From contig JAVHKY010000005.1 of assembly GCA_035079385.1 (NCBI GenBank), forward strand, positions 5,456,001 through 5,520,000: a DNA stretch of 64,000 bases, written 5' to 3'. The DNA is from Aspidiotus rigidus (Eukaryota > Arthropoda > Insecta > Hemiptera > Diaspididae). Each line of letters opens with the position of its first letter. Position 1 is the first letter of the stretch. The position numbers were made by a program, and so were the translations under genes. This document shows, in pieces, positions 23,652 to 35,894 of this stretch. The notes under the pieces are model-generated. The model saw nothing but the letters and a program-made list of their open reading frames with translations, was not told the origin of the DNA and made no database searches.

Positions 23652-25944
23652 TTTAACGAGCATTTCAGCTACCTATTGGGCTATTTACTCGACGGATTAC
23701 AAGTTATTTTGTGTAATATGGCGGGAGTTATACATTTTATAAATAATTAAATAGATAATAGGATGATAAAATGAATATTTTTGACAGACATATTATTAAC
23801 GTATGTTGTGTTAAGTTGTAAGAATTTGTTGAGGTAGAACAGTTAGATGAGAGAGTAGAATTCAGTGAGACGTAAGTATTGTAGTGACAGTGTAACAGTA
23901 TCGTAATCATTTTTGAGAGCTTGTGAGATGGAGGAAGAGACCTGTAGTGATGAGCGAAGTGATTGGAGATGAGAGCATGAAAACATATGGTCAGTTGTGA
24001 GATATTCTTCTTTACAGTATGGGCAAGATGGAGGAGATAATATGTAAGGATTGGTTAAGTGAGAGTGTGTTATGCGAGTGTGACCTATTCTTAATCTAGT
24101 GAGGATGAATTCTTCTCTTCGTGAATTTCTATTGGAGGTCTGATTGGTGGAAATGGTCAAGAATGAAGTCCAAAACAACATACGAACTTCTCCGCGTTTT
24201 TCCCCAGGAACATCTTTTATGGGGGTTGAAACCCCCTCAAAATCAGTTTTTTGTAAATATCCCGCTTATTACGCATTTTAGAGAAAAAAGTCATCAGTCA
24301 AAAATTATTCCTCGTGAAATCCAGGCAAACTTGCTGAATTTCTTATTGTTCCAGGCGATATAGGGAATGATACCAAGAAGCTTGTTATCTCTTGTTTCTC
24401 CGTTTTGATAATTGCAAGACTCGTGTAGTCAATCTCTCACCGCAAAACGAGCTTCTCGGGAGATCGCCTGAAATGGCGGAGCAAGTTTGCCTGACCCAAT
24501 CGACTATCAACGTGAAACCCTCATGCGACTACGCCAACTTTGACAAGGAGCGCGTTATTCTCGGATTTGTATTACGGCGGTTCTTCTTGAATTTGTGGGA
24601 GCACACAACAATAACAAGCTTCTTGGTGACATTCCTTCCATTGCTTGAAACGATTCCACACGTTAGCCCACTTCAATTGTACACGGGTCGAAGTCAAAAT
24701 CTCACCGCGAGTCCACAACAGAAGACCACATCCATTCCCACCATCGCTTGAAACAACCAGAATGGAAAACTTGAGAGCATAATACTGCAAAAACGTAGCA
24801 CACGACATTCAGCCTGTTTTCAGTCCGAAAATGGAGTACGACATGCTGGCCTGGCCTGGCATACAGCCCCCTCATAAGGTTGGAGGGGGAAGAAGACCAG
24901 CACGAAGGGAAAACTCTACGGCACAACGCAGTATAAACGAATCCACCCACACCAACTAGAAAAATGGAAATGGGGGAAGGGCTCGCATGTTTACAGCCCG
25001 CCCCCTCAGCTTTTTACATATCATACATGCATAAGAAACGATTTTTAAAATGTCTGTCCATGTATGGAAAACTTTATTTTCATGTATGATAAGCAGTTGA
25101 TTATACCTTTCTCAAAATAATATCGTGCAGCAAATTCCCTGTGACAATTAATTAAAACTAATAAAATTAGTATACGTTTCATCGTCGTACTAGCGATATT
25201 TCAACGTTACCTTCGCGCGTAACCACCGCGCAACGACGTCATCTCTCGGCAAGGAGCGCGTTATTTACGGATTTGCATGGCGGAGGCTCAATTTCCATGA
25301 ATTTTTGAGCTAACAATCACATGTAGGTTAGGTTCACGTAGTCCGATAGGAAATTTCACGAGGAATAATTTTTGACTGATGACTTTTTTCTCTAAAATGC
25401 GTATTAAGCGAGATATTTACAAAAAACTGATTTTGAGGGGATTTCAACCCCCATAAAAAAGATGCTCCTGGGGAAAAACGCGGGGAAGTTGGTATGTTGT
25501 TTTGGACTTCATTCTTGACCATTTCCAGCAATCAGACCTTAACTATGTCGCAATGTTCTTTTTTTTTTCGAAACCTGTCTAATTTGACTACACTAACTCT
25601 AAAATCAAAAATTTTAGAAAATCGCTCAACTTTCAAACCTACTTTTCAGCTCGAGTTTTTGGGCTAAGTTGACATATATATAGTGAAATTTATAGGAAAT
25701 TTGATGAGGAACAACTTTTGTTTGAAACTTTTTTTTCTCTGATGCTTAGTTTTCGATTTATTCTCAGAAAACTAATTTTTGTGGTTCTTTGACCCCCTTT
25801 GGGGGAGGGCCCGCTCTTTGATCGCTGTGGACTTTTAGTATGTTTATCAGGAGACCATTTTAAACAAAATCCACGAAGAAAACCTTTGCCGGCATTCATT
25901 TCCATTATTTTATTCTTATTTTTGAGCCTAATCTTCCTGGGTTA
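23230..25944. mobile_element. Foldback element FB-3a
   Basis: The ends TAGCCCAGGCAGATTAGG and CCTAATCTTCCTGGGTTA are inverted. The arms (about 23230-24350 with an insertion, and 25335-25944) are reverse complements; the middle (24351-25334) is unpaired. It is flanked by CAG on both sides (23227-23229 and 25945-25947), a possible 3-bp target duplication. A second copy in the same orientation is at 42259-46485. The left arm is split by a LINE insert at 23611-24132. I see no transposase. Confidence 0.8.
23611..24132 (-). mobile_element. 5'-truncated LINE inserted in FB-3a
   Basis: It begins (plus-strand view) with ~38 T, the poly(A) tail of a minus-strand insertion, and is bounded by TGGAGGTC at 23603-23610 and 24133-24140, an 8-bp target duplication. 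The uninterrupted FB-3b copy confirms the empty site. The remaining coding part reads FILTRLRIGHTRITHSHL, CPYCKEEYLTTDHMFSC: the RNase-H-distal C-terminus with its CCHC-like knuckle typical of I/Jockey-group LINEs. Confidence 0.85.
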
Positions 25945-25984
25945 CAGAAGCCTAAACCAGAATTGGAAAAGTACTGTTTGACAT

Positions 25985-26412
25985 TAAGGAAAATGTGTGC
26001 CAAACCAATGACTGAATGCGAGCAATGCAAAAGAAGGTCACAAACCAACAGAAGAAGATCAGACAGTGCCAAAAGCGGACAGAGACAAAATGGTACTGGT
26101 AATGGAGGAAGACGACTACGCAAGAAAGGTGGACTTGCATATTGCAGAGAATAAATACCAAGGGCAAGAGATGAAAAAATCATGACCCAGATATACCAGA
26201 ACAGGCTGAAAACTCTGTTGAAATAGAATAATGTACCTGGCAGTGAAAGGATGCTTGAGATGAACCCAATAGCACGGGGCTTGTAAGACTCCACAAAGCA
26301 AGTCGTTTAATGGGATCACTGATCAATATTAGAATCCAATCAGCATGTTACAAGGGAGCAAAGATCGCTGACAGATTTTTGAAAGAAAACTACCAGTTTG
26401 CACCTTAGTCCA
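25985..26412 (+). pseudogene. Penelope-like RT fragment (same family as 30208)
   Basis: Early frame: VPKADRDKMVLVMEEDDY, the PLE RT1 region (family: TKADKGNxxVVxxxxxY). It is followed by DNA closely similar to 30290-30515 (CTTGAGATGAACCC, CTTGTAAGACTCCACAAAGC, GAAAACTACCAGTTTGCACC) but with stops and frameshifts. It ends abruptly at TTTGCACCTTAG. Because it covers sequence also present in the 30208 copy, it is a separate insertion. Confidence 0.75.
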
Positions 26413-27042
26413 GTCAAGAAAGATGAAAAAAGGACAATTATGGGCTATAAATGTGACGGAAGGCTTTTTTTTTAATGTGCTCAGGATAATCCCCTGATTG
26501 AAATACCGATGAGTCCTACGCGCTCTGCCTCCCGCAAAGTCCCCCCGCGGCCTCTTTCATCCCCAAAATTCATTTTTTTGCAATTGTCTCGAAAACTAAG
26601 CATTTTAGAGAAAAAAGTTTCAAACAAAAGTTGTTCCTCGTAAAATTTCCTATAAGATTCACTATTCATTTGTTACCTTACGTTCATTGGTTGGTCTGAA
26701 AAATGCCATTCAAGTACCTCATTTTGTTCTTACGAACCATTTTTTTCGTTAAACCGGATTATAGTGACAGCTTTGGTTCAATTTTTGCATTTTTTGTAAT
26801 TTTTCCAAGAATTAAGAAAATAATTTCACTGAAGAAAACTTCATTACTAACTTGAGATAATGTTTTAAATCTATTGGTTGGCGAATTTTTTGTTCACGTC
26901 AGCTATTTGTAGTATTTCAAAAAATCATATTCTTGGTTCAATAATTTCCTATGTAATCAAAAATAGTTACACACATCATTATGGATACAAAACATCCCCC
27001 CCCCCCTCAAATAATTACTGAATACAAAACTTTTTATAGTCT

Positions 27043-27110
27043 AGAGCAGGCATGTCAAACACGCGGCCCGCGACATGGTCAAGTACGGCCCGCGTCCAAC
27101 TTCTAGAATG
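27043..27110. mobile_element. Possible hAT-like terminus
   Basis: GCAGGCATGTCAAACACGCG followed by GCCCGCGACATGGTCAAG resembles the CAGxxxTGTCAAACxCGCGGCCCGC ends of some hAT elements. The opposite end was not found. Confidence 0.25.
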
Positions 27111-27359
27111 TGGAGAAAAAAATTAAATTCTAAAAACTAGAATTCAACTTTTTTCTCACCATTTTTCGGTGTCATTATATTTTATGCAACGCTCATTGTT
27201 CCACTTGTGCGAGTATGTATTGAATACATCAAAAGATGAGAAATTTTTCATATTCTTTCGGTTTAATCTGTGTTTCGCAAGCAAGATGAAGACTGCAATG
27301 CGGACCGTACTATGATATGAGTTTCATATACGCCTGGTCTAGAGGTAGGACAGTGGAAT

Positions 27360-28110
27360 CATCACTTATTCGGGGAAGGATGTAGCTTGTTTGACGGCTT
27401 GATTTGCCGTTCGAGGGTAATTGGAGGAGATGGATGAGGCAGGTGAATAGGTTCATAGGTTCGGCTATAAATATGGAACGTATGTTGGGGATGCGATGTG
27501 AAACTATTTCCCAGTCGACCGAGTATACATGTCATATAGGCTGCTTTATTGGATATTTTAGACCCGCTGGAGAGGCAAAGTGTGTATTGATGATATTCTT
27601 GAAATAGTTTCCTGATGTGTAAAGTATAAACCATTTTGTGGGATTTGAGGCTTTCTGTGAGGTCGAGACGTATTTTAGGTTGAGGGGGGATCTAAGGAGG
27701 GGAAGTCGAATATTAAGGTTGTAGTGGATTGAATCGGAGACGAATATGTTTGGTGGGTTGCGAAGGAGAAAGATTCGTTCGTTAGTTGGAAGTTGTGGAA
27801 ATCGGACGACAGAAGTTGGAGGAATCTTTGAAAATGGGAGGGGTTCTAAGGGCTCTGCACATAGGCCAAGTTTAGAGTTAGCACGATAAGCTCCCAGGGT
27901 AATCCTGAGAGAGAACGTTTGGTTGGTGTCGAGTAAGTCAAAGACAGTTTCATTACCCATAATTTCAACTCAGGAGTCAGTGACACTAAATCCACAAATA
28001 TCCCAATACTGGGGGTCGTATGATCGCGGAACCAACGAGCAAACCGAGTGTACAGTGTAGAACTTACAGGCACTGATTCACAGCGAATTCTCCCCTACAT
28101 TTGAGTTCAC
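27360..28110 (-). pseudogene. Decayed LINE, RT-thumb region
   Basis: Frames on the minus strand include LDTNQTFSLRITLGAYRANS and LGLCAEPLEPLPF, matching the post-RT consensus LRLALGAxRTSPxxSLxxEAGEPPL of I/R1-like non-LTR elements. The upstream piece ELKLWVMKL corresponds to the SxxLxxLDxxx region. Two frames are needed, with stops between. No poly(A) or target duplication is seen, so boundaries are approximate. Confidence 0.65.
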
Positions 28111-28558
28111 TTTTCGGAATCTTTGTTCATCAGTACATTCACGCTTATTACTGTCTCAACGCGAAACAATGAGAGCTCTAGAATGATTATTTTGAATTTA
28201 TTAAAATATTTAGATTGGTTATTGTCAGAAAAATTACGATGTAGAACTTTTACCTAAAAGACTTCTTTCTAAATTATCAATTTAATCCGATATAACGCAA
28301 AAAATGGCTCGTAAGAACAAAATGAGGTACTTGAATGGCATTTCTCAGACCAACCAATGAGCGTAACGTAACAAATGAATAATGAATCTTATAGGAAATT
28401 TTACGAGGAACAACTTTTGTTTGAAACTTTTTTCTCTAAAAAGCTTACTTTTGGAGAAAATTGCGAAAAATTGAATTTTGGTGGTAAAGGAGGCCGCGGG
28501 GGGATTTTGCGGGGGGCAGAGTGCGTAGGACTCATCAGTATTTTAATCAGGGGATTAT

Positions 28559-30204
28559 GTTGAAGTTCTTGATGTAGGTCAAGGTTATTGGCTTTATTTC
28601 CTTTTGACTATCAAGTCCCAAGGTCGAAATTTTTCTATGTCCGTAATGTAAGGTCATTAAGACTTAAGAGCTGGGATTCATTTAAACAAACTTCTCTCGA
28701 CATATAGAAGCCTCTTTTCCAAAAAAAGAAAAAACTGTTTTCCTATTAAAATACATCTTCCATAACAGACTAAGTTCGAGGACAATGACATTGATAAATA
28801 TCGGGTTACAAATTTGCACTCTATATCCTTAAACGAAAATCGACGGCCACTTAAGCGGAATGGTTTAATGCTTCCAACAATATTCCAAATAATTCTGACG
28901 CGTTTATAATCCTTACACTATAATTACTTCCAAGAAAGAAAAAGGATACGTCTACAATCAAGGCGGGTGAAACCCCTTGAGCTACGCTACCGATCTTTAC
29001 AAAGTAGAAATATTTTCCCTTCCACAGAGTACTACTTTTTTTTTTTAATTAATAGTAAAATGGAGCGTAACGTAAAATTAATATAAGCGAAAGGTGGTTA
29101 TTTTGTAGATTTAGGTTAAGATAAGGCCTAATTTTCTTTCGTTCGAAGTGTTAACGAGTTTTCGCATCACTTCGTTCATCAACTGCTACCTCATCTCTAT
29201 TAGGTGAGAAAAGTTTTCAATATTCTAGATTGGAGAATTGGACTAATTTCTTCCGAAAATACGGTTTCATGACACAAAAAATAGTATAACATTTAAACTT
29301 TTTTCTCGTATTGTATCTACGTGTTATAAAAAGTATAGTGTCTAGACCTCGAGCATCGCAAAAAGTACGCAAAAAATATAGTGATTGTCATCTTATGTTC
29401 TTACTCGTATGGAGGCAACGCGGGAGTAACAGCCGATACGATGTACCTTTTTTTCGGAAGACGTAATCAATTCAAGAGAGATCAAACCGAAGTTTAATAA
29501 AACAAAATTATGATTGGAGATTGTTATTCACGATGATTATGAAATGAGTGGTGGGAATTCCGTTCAAGAGTTTCAAATCATGAATAACAGCAGGATCAAG
29601 AGAGGAGACGTCATAATCTAATAATTGCATCTCGTATACTTGGTCACGTTTTAGTTTTTAATCGCGAAATCGAATCCCCATTTATCCGTACTTAAACAGA
29701 GATATTGAGATGTTATCTAAATTTCTTCAATCGAATAGTCTACCCATTTAAACACAGCCACTGTCGGAACAGGATTCTTCTGCACTTCGGGAAAAATTTC
29801 GGTCTCATTTTATTTTCGCATCACCTGCAATCTGACCGTTACGATGATTCGAATGGAGAAAAAAAAAAATGCAAAAATAGGTTTTACGGAACGACTACGC
29901 ATAAAAAGAGAATGATCTAGAAAGAAGAACAGAGTATAAGTAAGCTTGGCAATCTTACGGTTAATGTATGCACACGTAGGTCAGGAGAAAAAACAAGAGT
30001 ATAGAAAGCGTGGAAGATGTTTGCCAAACCATATATTGATTATACTAATTTTTGGTTCGATTTTCCATTCTTCATTACCTACACGCCGAAATCTCGCAAC
30101 TTCGTTGCTCACTCTGAGTATTATTATGTGCATACTCGGGAATCCTCGACCAGACTAAAACTCAGAGTAGGAAATACGGAAGTCATATTATTCACGACTC
30201 ATCG
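28559..30204. other. Intron, no feature recognised
   Basis: Unique sequence. One GGTCGAAATTTTTCTATGTCC unit of the dispersed ~60-bp repeat family lies near 28620. No exon or element boundary is evident. Confidence 0.4.
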
Positions 30205-30207
30205 TAA

Positions 30208-31816
30208 GCAAATTTTGGAAATCACATTCTAAAAGAAGTGGAGTCGTACATCGAAGTTAATGGATACCAAGAGCTGGCAAGGGACCCAACACGGAAATAC
30301 CAAGATGACCTGAAATCTGTGTTGAAACGGAACAATTTACCCGGCAATGGAAGGACGCTTGAGATGAACCCGGTTGCACCAAAACTCAAGGGGCTTGTAA
30401 AACTCCACAAAGCGAACCGTCCGATGAGACCCCTGGTTAACAGCATTCAATCACCATGCTACAAGATAGCAAAGATCGTAGCCACATTCCTGAAAGAAAA
30501 CTACCAGTTTGCACCCAGACGAAGTATCAGAAACAACGGAGAGCTGATTGAGCAACTGGACAAGTTGGAAATCAGGAGTAACGACAAACTGATATCCTTT
30601 GATGTGACTAATATGTTTAGTACCATACCGAAGGAGGAACTTCTAACTCTGCTCAAAAACAACAGATACCATGGGAACCCCGACGGGTCGAAGTACGCCA
30701 ACACAGTGGAGGAGATCTTGAGCCAGAACTACTGCCGCTTCAATAACAGGTTCTACAGTCAGGAAAGGGGACTTGCGATGGGATCACCGCTGTCACCAAT
30801 ACTGGCGGAGATATTCATGAATGATATGGAAAACAAGATATTGAAGGGCAGCAAGTTCAGAAACTCGATCAAACACTGGGCCAGATATGTAGATGATATC
30901 CTAATTGTATGGTCAGGCACTGATAGACAGGTGGATCTATTCCTTTCAGAAATGAACGCGATGAATGAGAGCATCAAATTCACAGTAGAAAAAAGCAATG
31001 AAACCATCAACTATTTGGACCTTACACTCACAATGGAGAACAATAGGATAGAATACAAAATCTACAGGAAGCCGACGCATACTGACACTATCATCCCAAA
31101 TGACTCCTACCACCACCCCAGGCACAAGTTAGCGGCAATCCAGAACTACTGCTATCGAACAATTTCTATCCTCAAGAACAGCGAAGAGAAGAGGAAAGAG
31201 ATCGAGATAGTAAAGCAGATCGCAGAAGCCAATGGCTACCGCAGACGAGTGGTGGATGGAGTCTTTGGAAAAATGGAAACAAAGAAAGGAAGCCATGATA
31301 GCATAGTGAGAAAGTACTCCGGATCGATACTATATATAGGAAAGTACACAAAGAAGGTGATAAAGGCGGTCTTTGGCTACGATGTAAATGTGGGAATCCA
31401 GAATTACCAACCCATGGTGAAGAGAATCAGCAATGACCAGACGGAACAAAAGGACAAGAAAAGCTTGAGCGGAGTGTACAAAGCTCAGTTGTGAACAGTG
31501 CGAGGGGATCTATATCGGTGAGACTGGGAGAAAGTTTGAGATCAGGAAAAAGGAGCACAAAACGTCGAGGGAGAAAGAAGATGGCAAGTCACTGTTTGGG
31601 AAACACTGTAACGAGGAAAACCACGATGGGGAGGGAATATTTGAAGTCATACACGTAGAGAATCGCACAAAGAGAAGAAAACTCTGGGAACAAATGGAGA
31701 TTGCAAAAGCCAAGAGGGAGAAAGCCTGCCTCTTGAACAATGTAATCACATTTGATAGCGAAAAATTATTCGGCCTGGTGATTGAACGAGAGAAGAAGAT
31801 CAGAACCAACCAATGA
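30208..31816 (+). pseudogene. Penelope-like element RT and GIY-YIG endonuclease (one frameshift)
   Basis: The RT domain runs in order: PKLKGLVKLHK, MRPLVNSIQSPCYKIAK, LISFDVTNMFSTIP (catalytic D), RGLAMGSPLSPILAEIFM, WARYVDDILIVW (catalytic DD), INYLDLTL, YRKPTHTD. Near 31475 one extra base shifts the frame. The next frame reads GVYKLSCEQCEGIYIGETGR and RKKEH, the GIY-YIG nuclease unique to endonuclease-bearing PLEs, and ends at TGA 31814-31816. There is a stop just upstream at 30205, so the N-terminal part is missing: a 5'-truncated copy, antisense to Ser. Otherwise the frame is long and little decayed, suggesting recent activity of the family. Confidence 0.88.
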
Positions 31817-32115
31817 GACGGCAGGAGTCTAGGTAGCCAATAGAAACGCAGCATTTAGGACAATAGATTGAACCAATCATGAAGCAGTATGTTTAAGCCA
31901 ATGAGAACACAATGTCATATTATTGTAAGAATAAGTTTCTAAGAAGTGAACCAATCACAACACAGCATAAGATCACGGTGTTATTCTATTTAAAAAAAAA
32001 AAAAAACTCATGGTTAAGGCCTTGTTCTCCAGTTGTGACACAACTGATGATGGGACAACACCCGAAAGTACTCTTGTAAAACAACTATTAAAGTAGATTT
32101 GTACAATTGAAAAAC
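31817..32115 (+). other. PLE 3' tail with hammerhead-like motif
   Basis: After the stop the tail carries CTGATGA (32044-32050), a short hairpin GGG-ACAACA-CCC and GAAA (32064-32067), then TAC-TCTT-GTA. That is the order of the conserved boxes of hammerhead ribozymes, which are known in PLEs. AGTTGT before and ACAACT after could form stem I. The pairing next to GAAA is imperfect, so activity is doubtful for this copy. Confidence 0.4.
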
Positions 32116-32219
32116 CCTTTTCCAACTATTATTAATTATATTACATTTTTTGTAGATATTTTAACTGAAAATAAATTTCATAAATTATAGGTACTTTTAA
32201 AAATCGTCGTTGGATCGGA

Positions 32220-32415
32220 AAAAACCTCCTGTATGCCATTTTTTGAGAAATGCACTTTTTTATGGTTGGACGCGGAATTTCAAGGCGCATCGACTGGAAA
32301 AATCCCCTATGTGCTAAGTTCAAAATTACGCCGGTAGGAGCGGTTTTGAATACCTCCTATGTGCAGAGCAAACCTTTTATGTGCAATATTTAGGGCCAGG
32401 AATTCCTCCTATGTG
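32220..32415. repeat. Degenerate CCTCCTATGTGCA repeat
   Basis: CCTCCTGTATGCC, CCCCTATGTGCT, CCTCCTATGTGCA, CCTTTTATGTGCA and CCTCCTATGTGCA recur at spacings of about 20-75 bp. No protein frame explains the wording. Confidence 0.6.
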
Positions 32416-32419
32416 CATT

Positions 32420-35400
32420 TATCGCCCAATACCGCCGTATTTTAGAAAATTTTGAAAATTTTCTGTTACTACTGTATCAAAGGAGCTTTTCCACATTTGA
32501 TGAGACGGTTCCAAAGTATTTTGGCCTTCTTTTCACAAAATAATCAGTTTTTTGCTTCTCCTGTAAAATTTTATATCCAACGACGAAATTCAATTTTAGA
32601 AATAAAATAATTTATATTCAACATAAGAATTAACATTCATAATACAATATTATTATTAGGACAGATTTTTCATTAAATATTTTTGAATTGATTTTTTCAT
32701 AATCATTGAAATTTAATTAATGAACTTCAGCATTACTTATAATATTACTTTATGATGCATGCAGACACCAATCAATACTTGGGTATGTTACATTTATGAA
32801 CGGAGTAGCCATAGACTTTTATTCAATCGATAACAAATGAGTCGGACGCCGCGAACGAGTTGTAATCATCCGTGCGACATCTCTCCACTCATCCGATTTT
32901 GACCCCCTCCTCTCTTATCAATTTTGCCCACTTTAAAATTGGGAAGAAAGTAGTTGAAAGAAAGAAGTAGATAATTTTATTCGTGCAAGGTGCCAAGTTA
33001 TGTGTACTCAATGAAATTTTAAAATGAGAGAAAAAATGTGGAGTCCCAGGTCCCTGGGCCCCTTGGGACCCCCTCCCCTGAATCCGGCCCTGGCCTCTTC
33101 TTTTAAGAATGTAAAATACGAGCTAGGCTCTAGGCCTAGGAGATGAAGAAGAGCACTTTCTTGCCTCAAAGGAATTATACAAAGGAGTAAAGAAGGGGTT
33201 TATACATAGAGAAACGTTTCCCATTACACGCGTTCCGCTCTGACGGGAACGCAACGAGTTGAAACGCTACTTGACCCACTATGTGACCCGCGAGCTCAAT
33301 ACGGCCTTTTTTTCACTAATGAGTTAAATTCCGCAGTCAAATGAGGAATATTTGAGCTGGGATTGGTGCATTCATGTATAAAGTGACATATTTTCAATAA
33401 TATTCTGTAAGGAACCTTATAATGTTCAGATTTCCTCTACTTTTATTGTTAAAATCGCAATTTTAAGGCTAAATTTTGCACTTTTATCTCGTCTGGCACC
33501 ATGAACTTGGCCTGTCAGGTCTGCCAGACTTATTGATTCTTAAAACGTACACCTTACACTACAATCTGACACGAATTTCAGCCATAGATCTTTCCAATTG
33601 AATATCTAACAATTTATTTTGGCCACTTGTGGCTAACGCCATTTCCGTCTCCGGCCACTTATCGCTGCCAGACTTCAAGGATGTCATTTCTCATACAAAA
33701 TACTCGAAAAATAAGTGTACGGTAATTTTAGATCCCTTCAATTAAGAAATTTACAGTGAGCTCTCAGTCTATGGGCTGTTAGAAAATGGGAAGAAGGAGA
33801 TCTACTTATAACTGGGTGTGCAAAAGGTGAATGCTGGAACAGACTGGGTGACATCCGGTAGGGTGCGCTGGATGACATCGACAGCTTGAAGATATGGTCG
33901 AGTGCAGTCAGTAGTGAGCAGAATTTTACACTGATTATTGAATTTTACATACAGGCGCACACGAGATCATTTATGTTATAATGGTATGGCGGGAGCTTAT
34001 CCACGTGGCGTCTTACAGTTTACACTAAGTTTTTTTTCACAGAGCTATCGAATTTTGCAATTGCTGTGGAGTAGCCTAGGACATAAATGCAGATAGGAAA
34101 CCTGATATTTAAGACGTTATCAATAAAATAAACCTGTAATTGAGAATGGTTTGTGGATACAAAAACTCAGAGCACTCTGGATCATGGTAAAGGTATTTCT
34201 AAGGAGACTTGTAGGTCGTATGAACAATTTTATTTACTAACGCGTTATTTACTTTGTTAAAGAGTGAAAAATATTTTTCGGGATTGTTCATAGCAGAAAA
34301 AATTCTCTAAAAACGGACATAAATAACAGATGAAAAACTCCCTCAAAATAATTGCCACGAGCTGCCACGATAAAATGATCTCACGGCACCCCAAAAGTTA
34401 AATGACTTTTAAAGATCCCTCAGTTAAATTTTATTAATTAATTTTCTCATAGAACGATTTTGTACTCGAATAGATCGTGTACAAATGAATACTCGATTTA
34501 TCAATTAAGTGTAGAATTTACAAAAAAAAAAAAAAAAAAAAAAAGTAAAGCGCCAGCGTAGAGCGAGAGAGAAGACGAGCAACAAACGCGTATATATGAG
34601 ACTAGTTGGTTCGGCAGTAATAAGAATAAAAAAAAAGTTAATAATAGGTATGATGGTGTGCTGTTGTGAGTACGGGTTCAGATGTACCATAAGAACGTAT
34701 TAAAAAGAAGGAGTATGAAACGGGTGAGAAACAGTACCAGTTTATAATCGACACGTCGGCCAACCTCCTTGAAATACGGGTGATCCGGCGAGATCGAACA
34801 GCCAGCGAAAATGAGAAAGAAGAAAAAACAAATCCTCCTGTCATTTAATTATAAAGAGATACCCACTGGGTTGCTGTATAACTATAAGAACCTTCTACTT
34901 TCCTATTTCTTCCTGTTCGGCAAGCCTGTCATTACGAACTGTTTTGATTACAGTTTTAAAAAACAAGCAACCCAGCAACTGGCTTCCACACATTCATGCG
35001 AACTTCTTCGACTTTTAATCTAGTTTCGATACGATGCAATAAATATCGAATGTTTTCTACGTGCGCCTTTTCTTTTCCCCCCTCTTCGTCTGAAAACGCA
35101 TTAGTTCCCTGACCTCCTCCTACACCTAATTTTCTATATAACTTTTTTTTTTTTTTTCATCTCTCCTCTACAGAATAATACACTTCTTTTTTTTTCATTA
35201 TTACGTTTTTTACGGTCCTATCGCCTCTGATTTTAGATATAGTCTCGTAATTGTAGTTCAAATTAAGAGTCTCAATCATTGATATACCGTCGCCCTTCTT
35301 TGTGTAGATACCCTATCTATCTGACAATAATTTCTTCATTCTAAATATGTGCTCTTATAAATCACGAATTGGTTACCTTGGTATTCTTTCGTTATTGTTA

Positions 35401-35890
35401 AATAGATACCAATTCTGACGTTGATTTTTTATTTTATTCTTTCTTTTCTTCGGAATTAATAGAGGAGTTCTAATGTTGATTTACGACGCCCACGAATAAT
35501 CTGGGAAGAAGAATGATGACAAGTGCGCACAGTACGCGAAGTAATACATAATAAAATGTAATAGCGGCTAAACGATTCATGCTAATCTGGTCAGTGTACT
35601 GGGAATGCGAACGAGTAAAATATAGTATACAATTTCACATCTAACAACTCCTCGTAGATACAGCTTTCACACTTGTGCGGATAAAATAACGTTTACACCG
35701 ATGATAGTAAAGTATTCGATTCAGAGTATATTATTGTTGCACTCTTTATTTGCTCAATAATTACTGAATACAAAGATACACTCTTCCCTGCCAACGATCG
35801 TTACCATCCACCATATTGAAAACAGACAGATCACAGCAATACCGAATAGATTATGAATAACGAAAAATACAAAATTCCAACTCCTTCCTG
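32420..35890. other. Intron, no feature recognised
   Basis: Unique AT-rich DNA with homopolymer runs (A at about 34521-34544, T at 35145-35158). CTGGGCCCCTTGGGACCCCC at 33054 resembles terminal wording of some dispersed elements, but no partner end was found. Confidence 0.4.
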
Positions 35891-35894
35891 GTGG

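Larger units (their letters stand above)
26487..28558. mobile_element. Foldback element FB-4 with LINE remnant inside
   Basis: The arms 26487-26760 and 28290-28558 are reverse complements (ends ATAATCCCCTGATT and AATCAGGGGATTAT). Inner arm sequence GAGGAACAACTTTTGTTTGA and ACTTTTTTCTCT is shared with FB-3a/b, so this is a relative with different termini. A GCCGCGGGG-rich stretch lies near each end. The middle contains a decayed LINE (27360-28110, minus). No flanking duplication was identified. Confidence 0.75.

Noticed and set aside
24392..24751. 119-residue plus-strand frame, conserved at 42906-43265
   Set aside because: The frame is preserved in both FB-3 copies, but both are recent duplicates and the sequence has no recognisable domain; similarity alone does not show coding. 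Kept only as part of the FB-3 centre.
30238..31494. 418-residue frame as a host telomerase or cellular reverse transcriptase
   Set aside because: The GIY-YIG nuclease in the next frame and RT motif wording are Penelope-like; the frame is broken and 5'-truncated.
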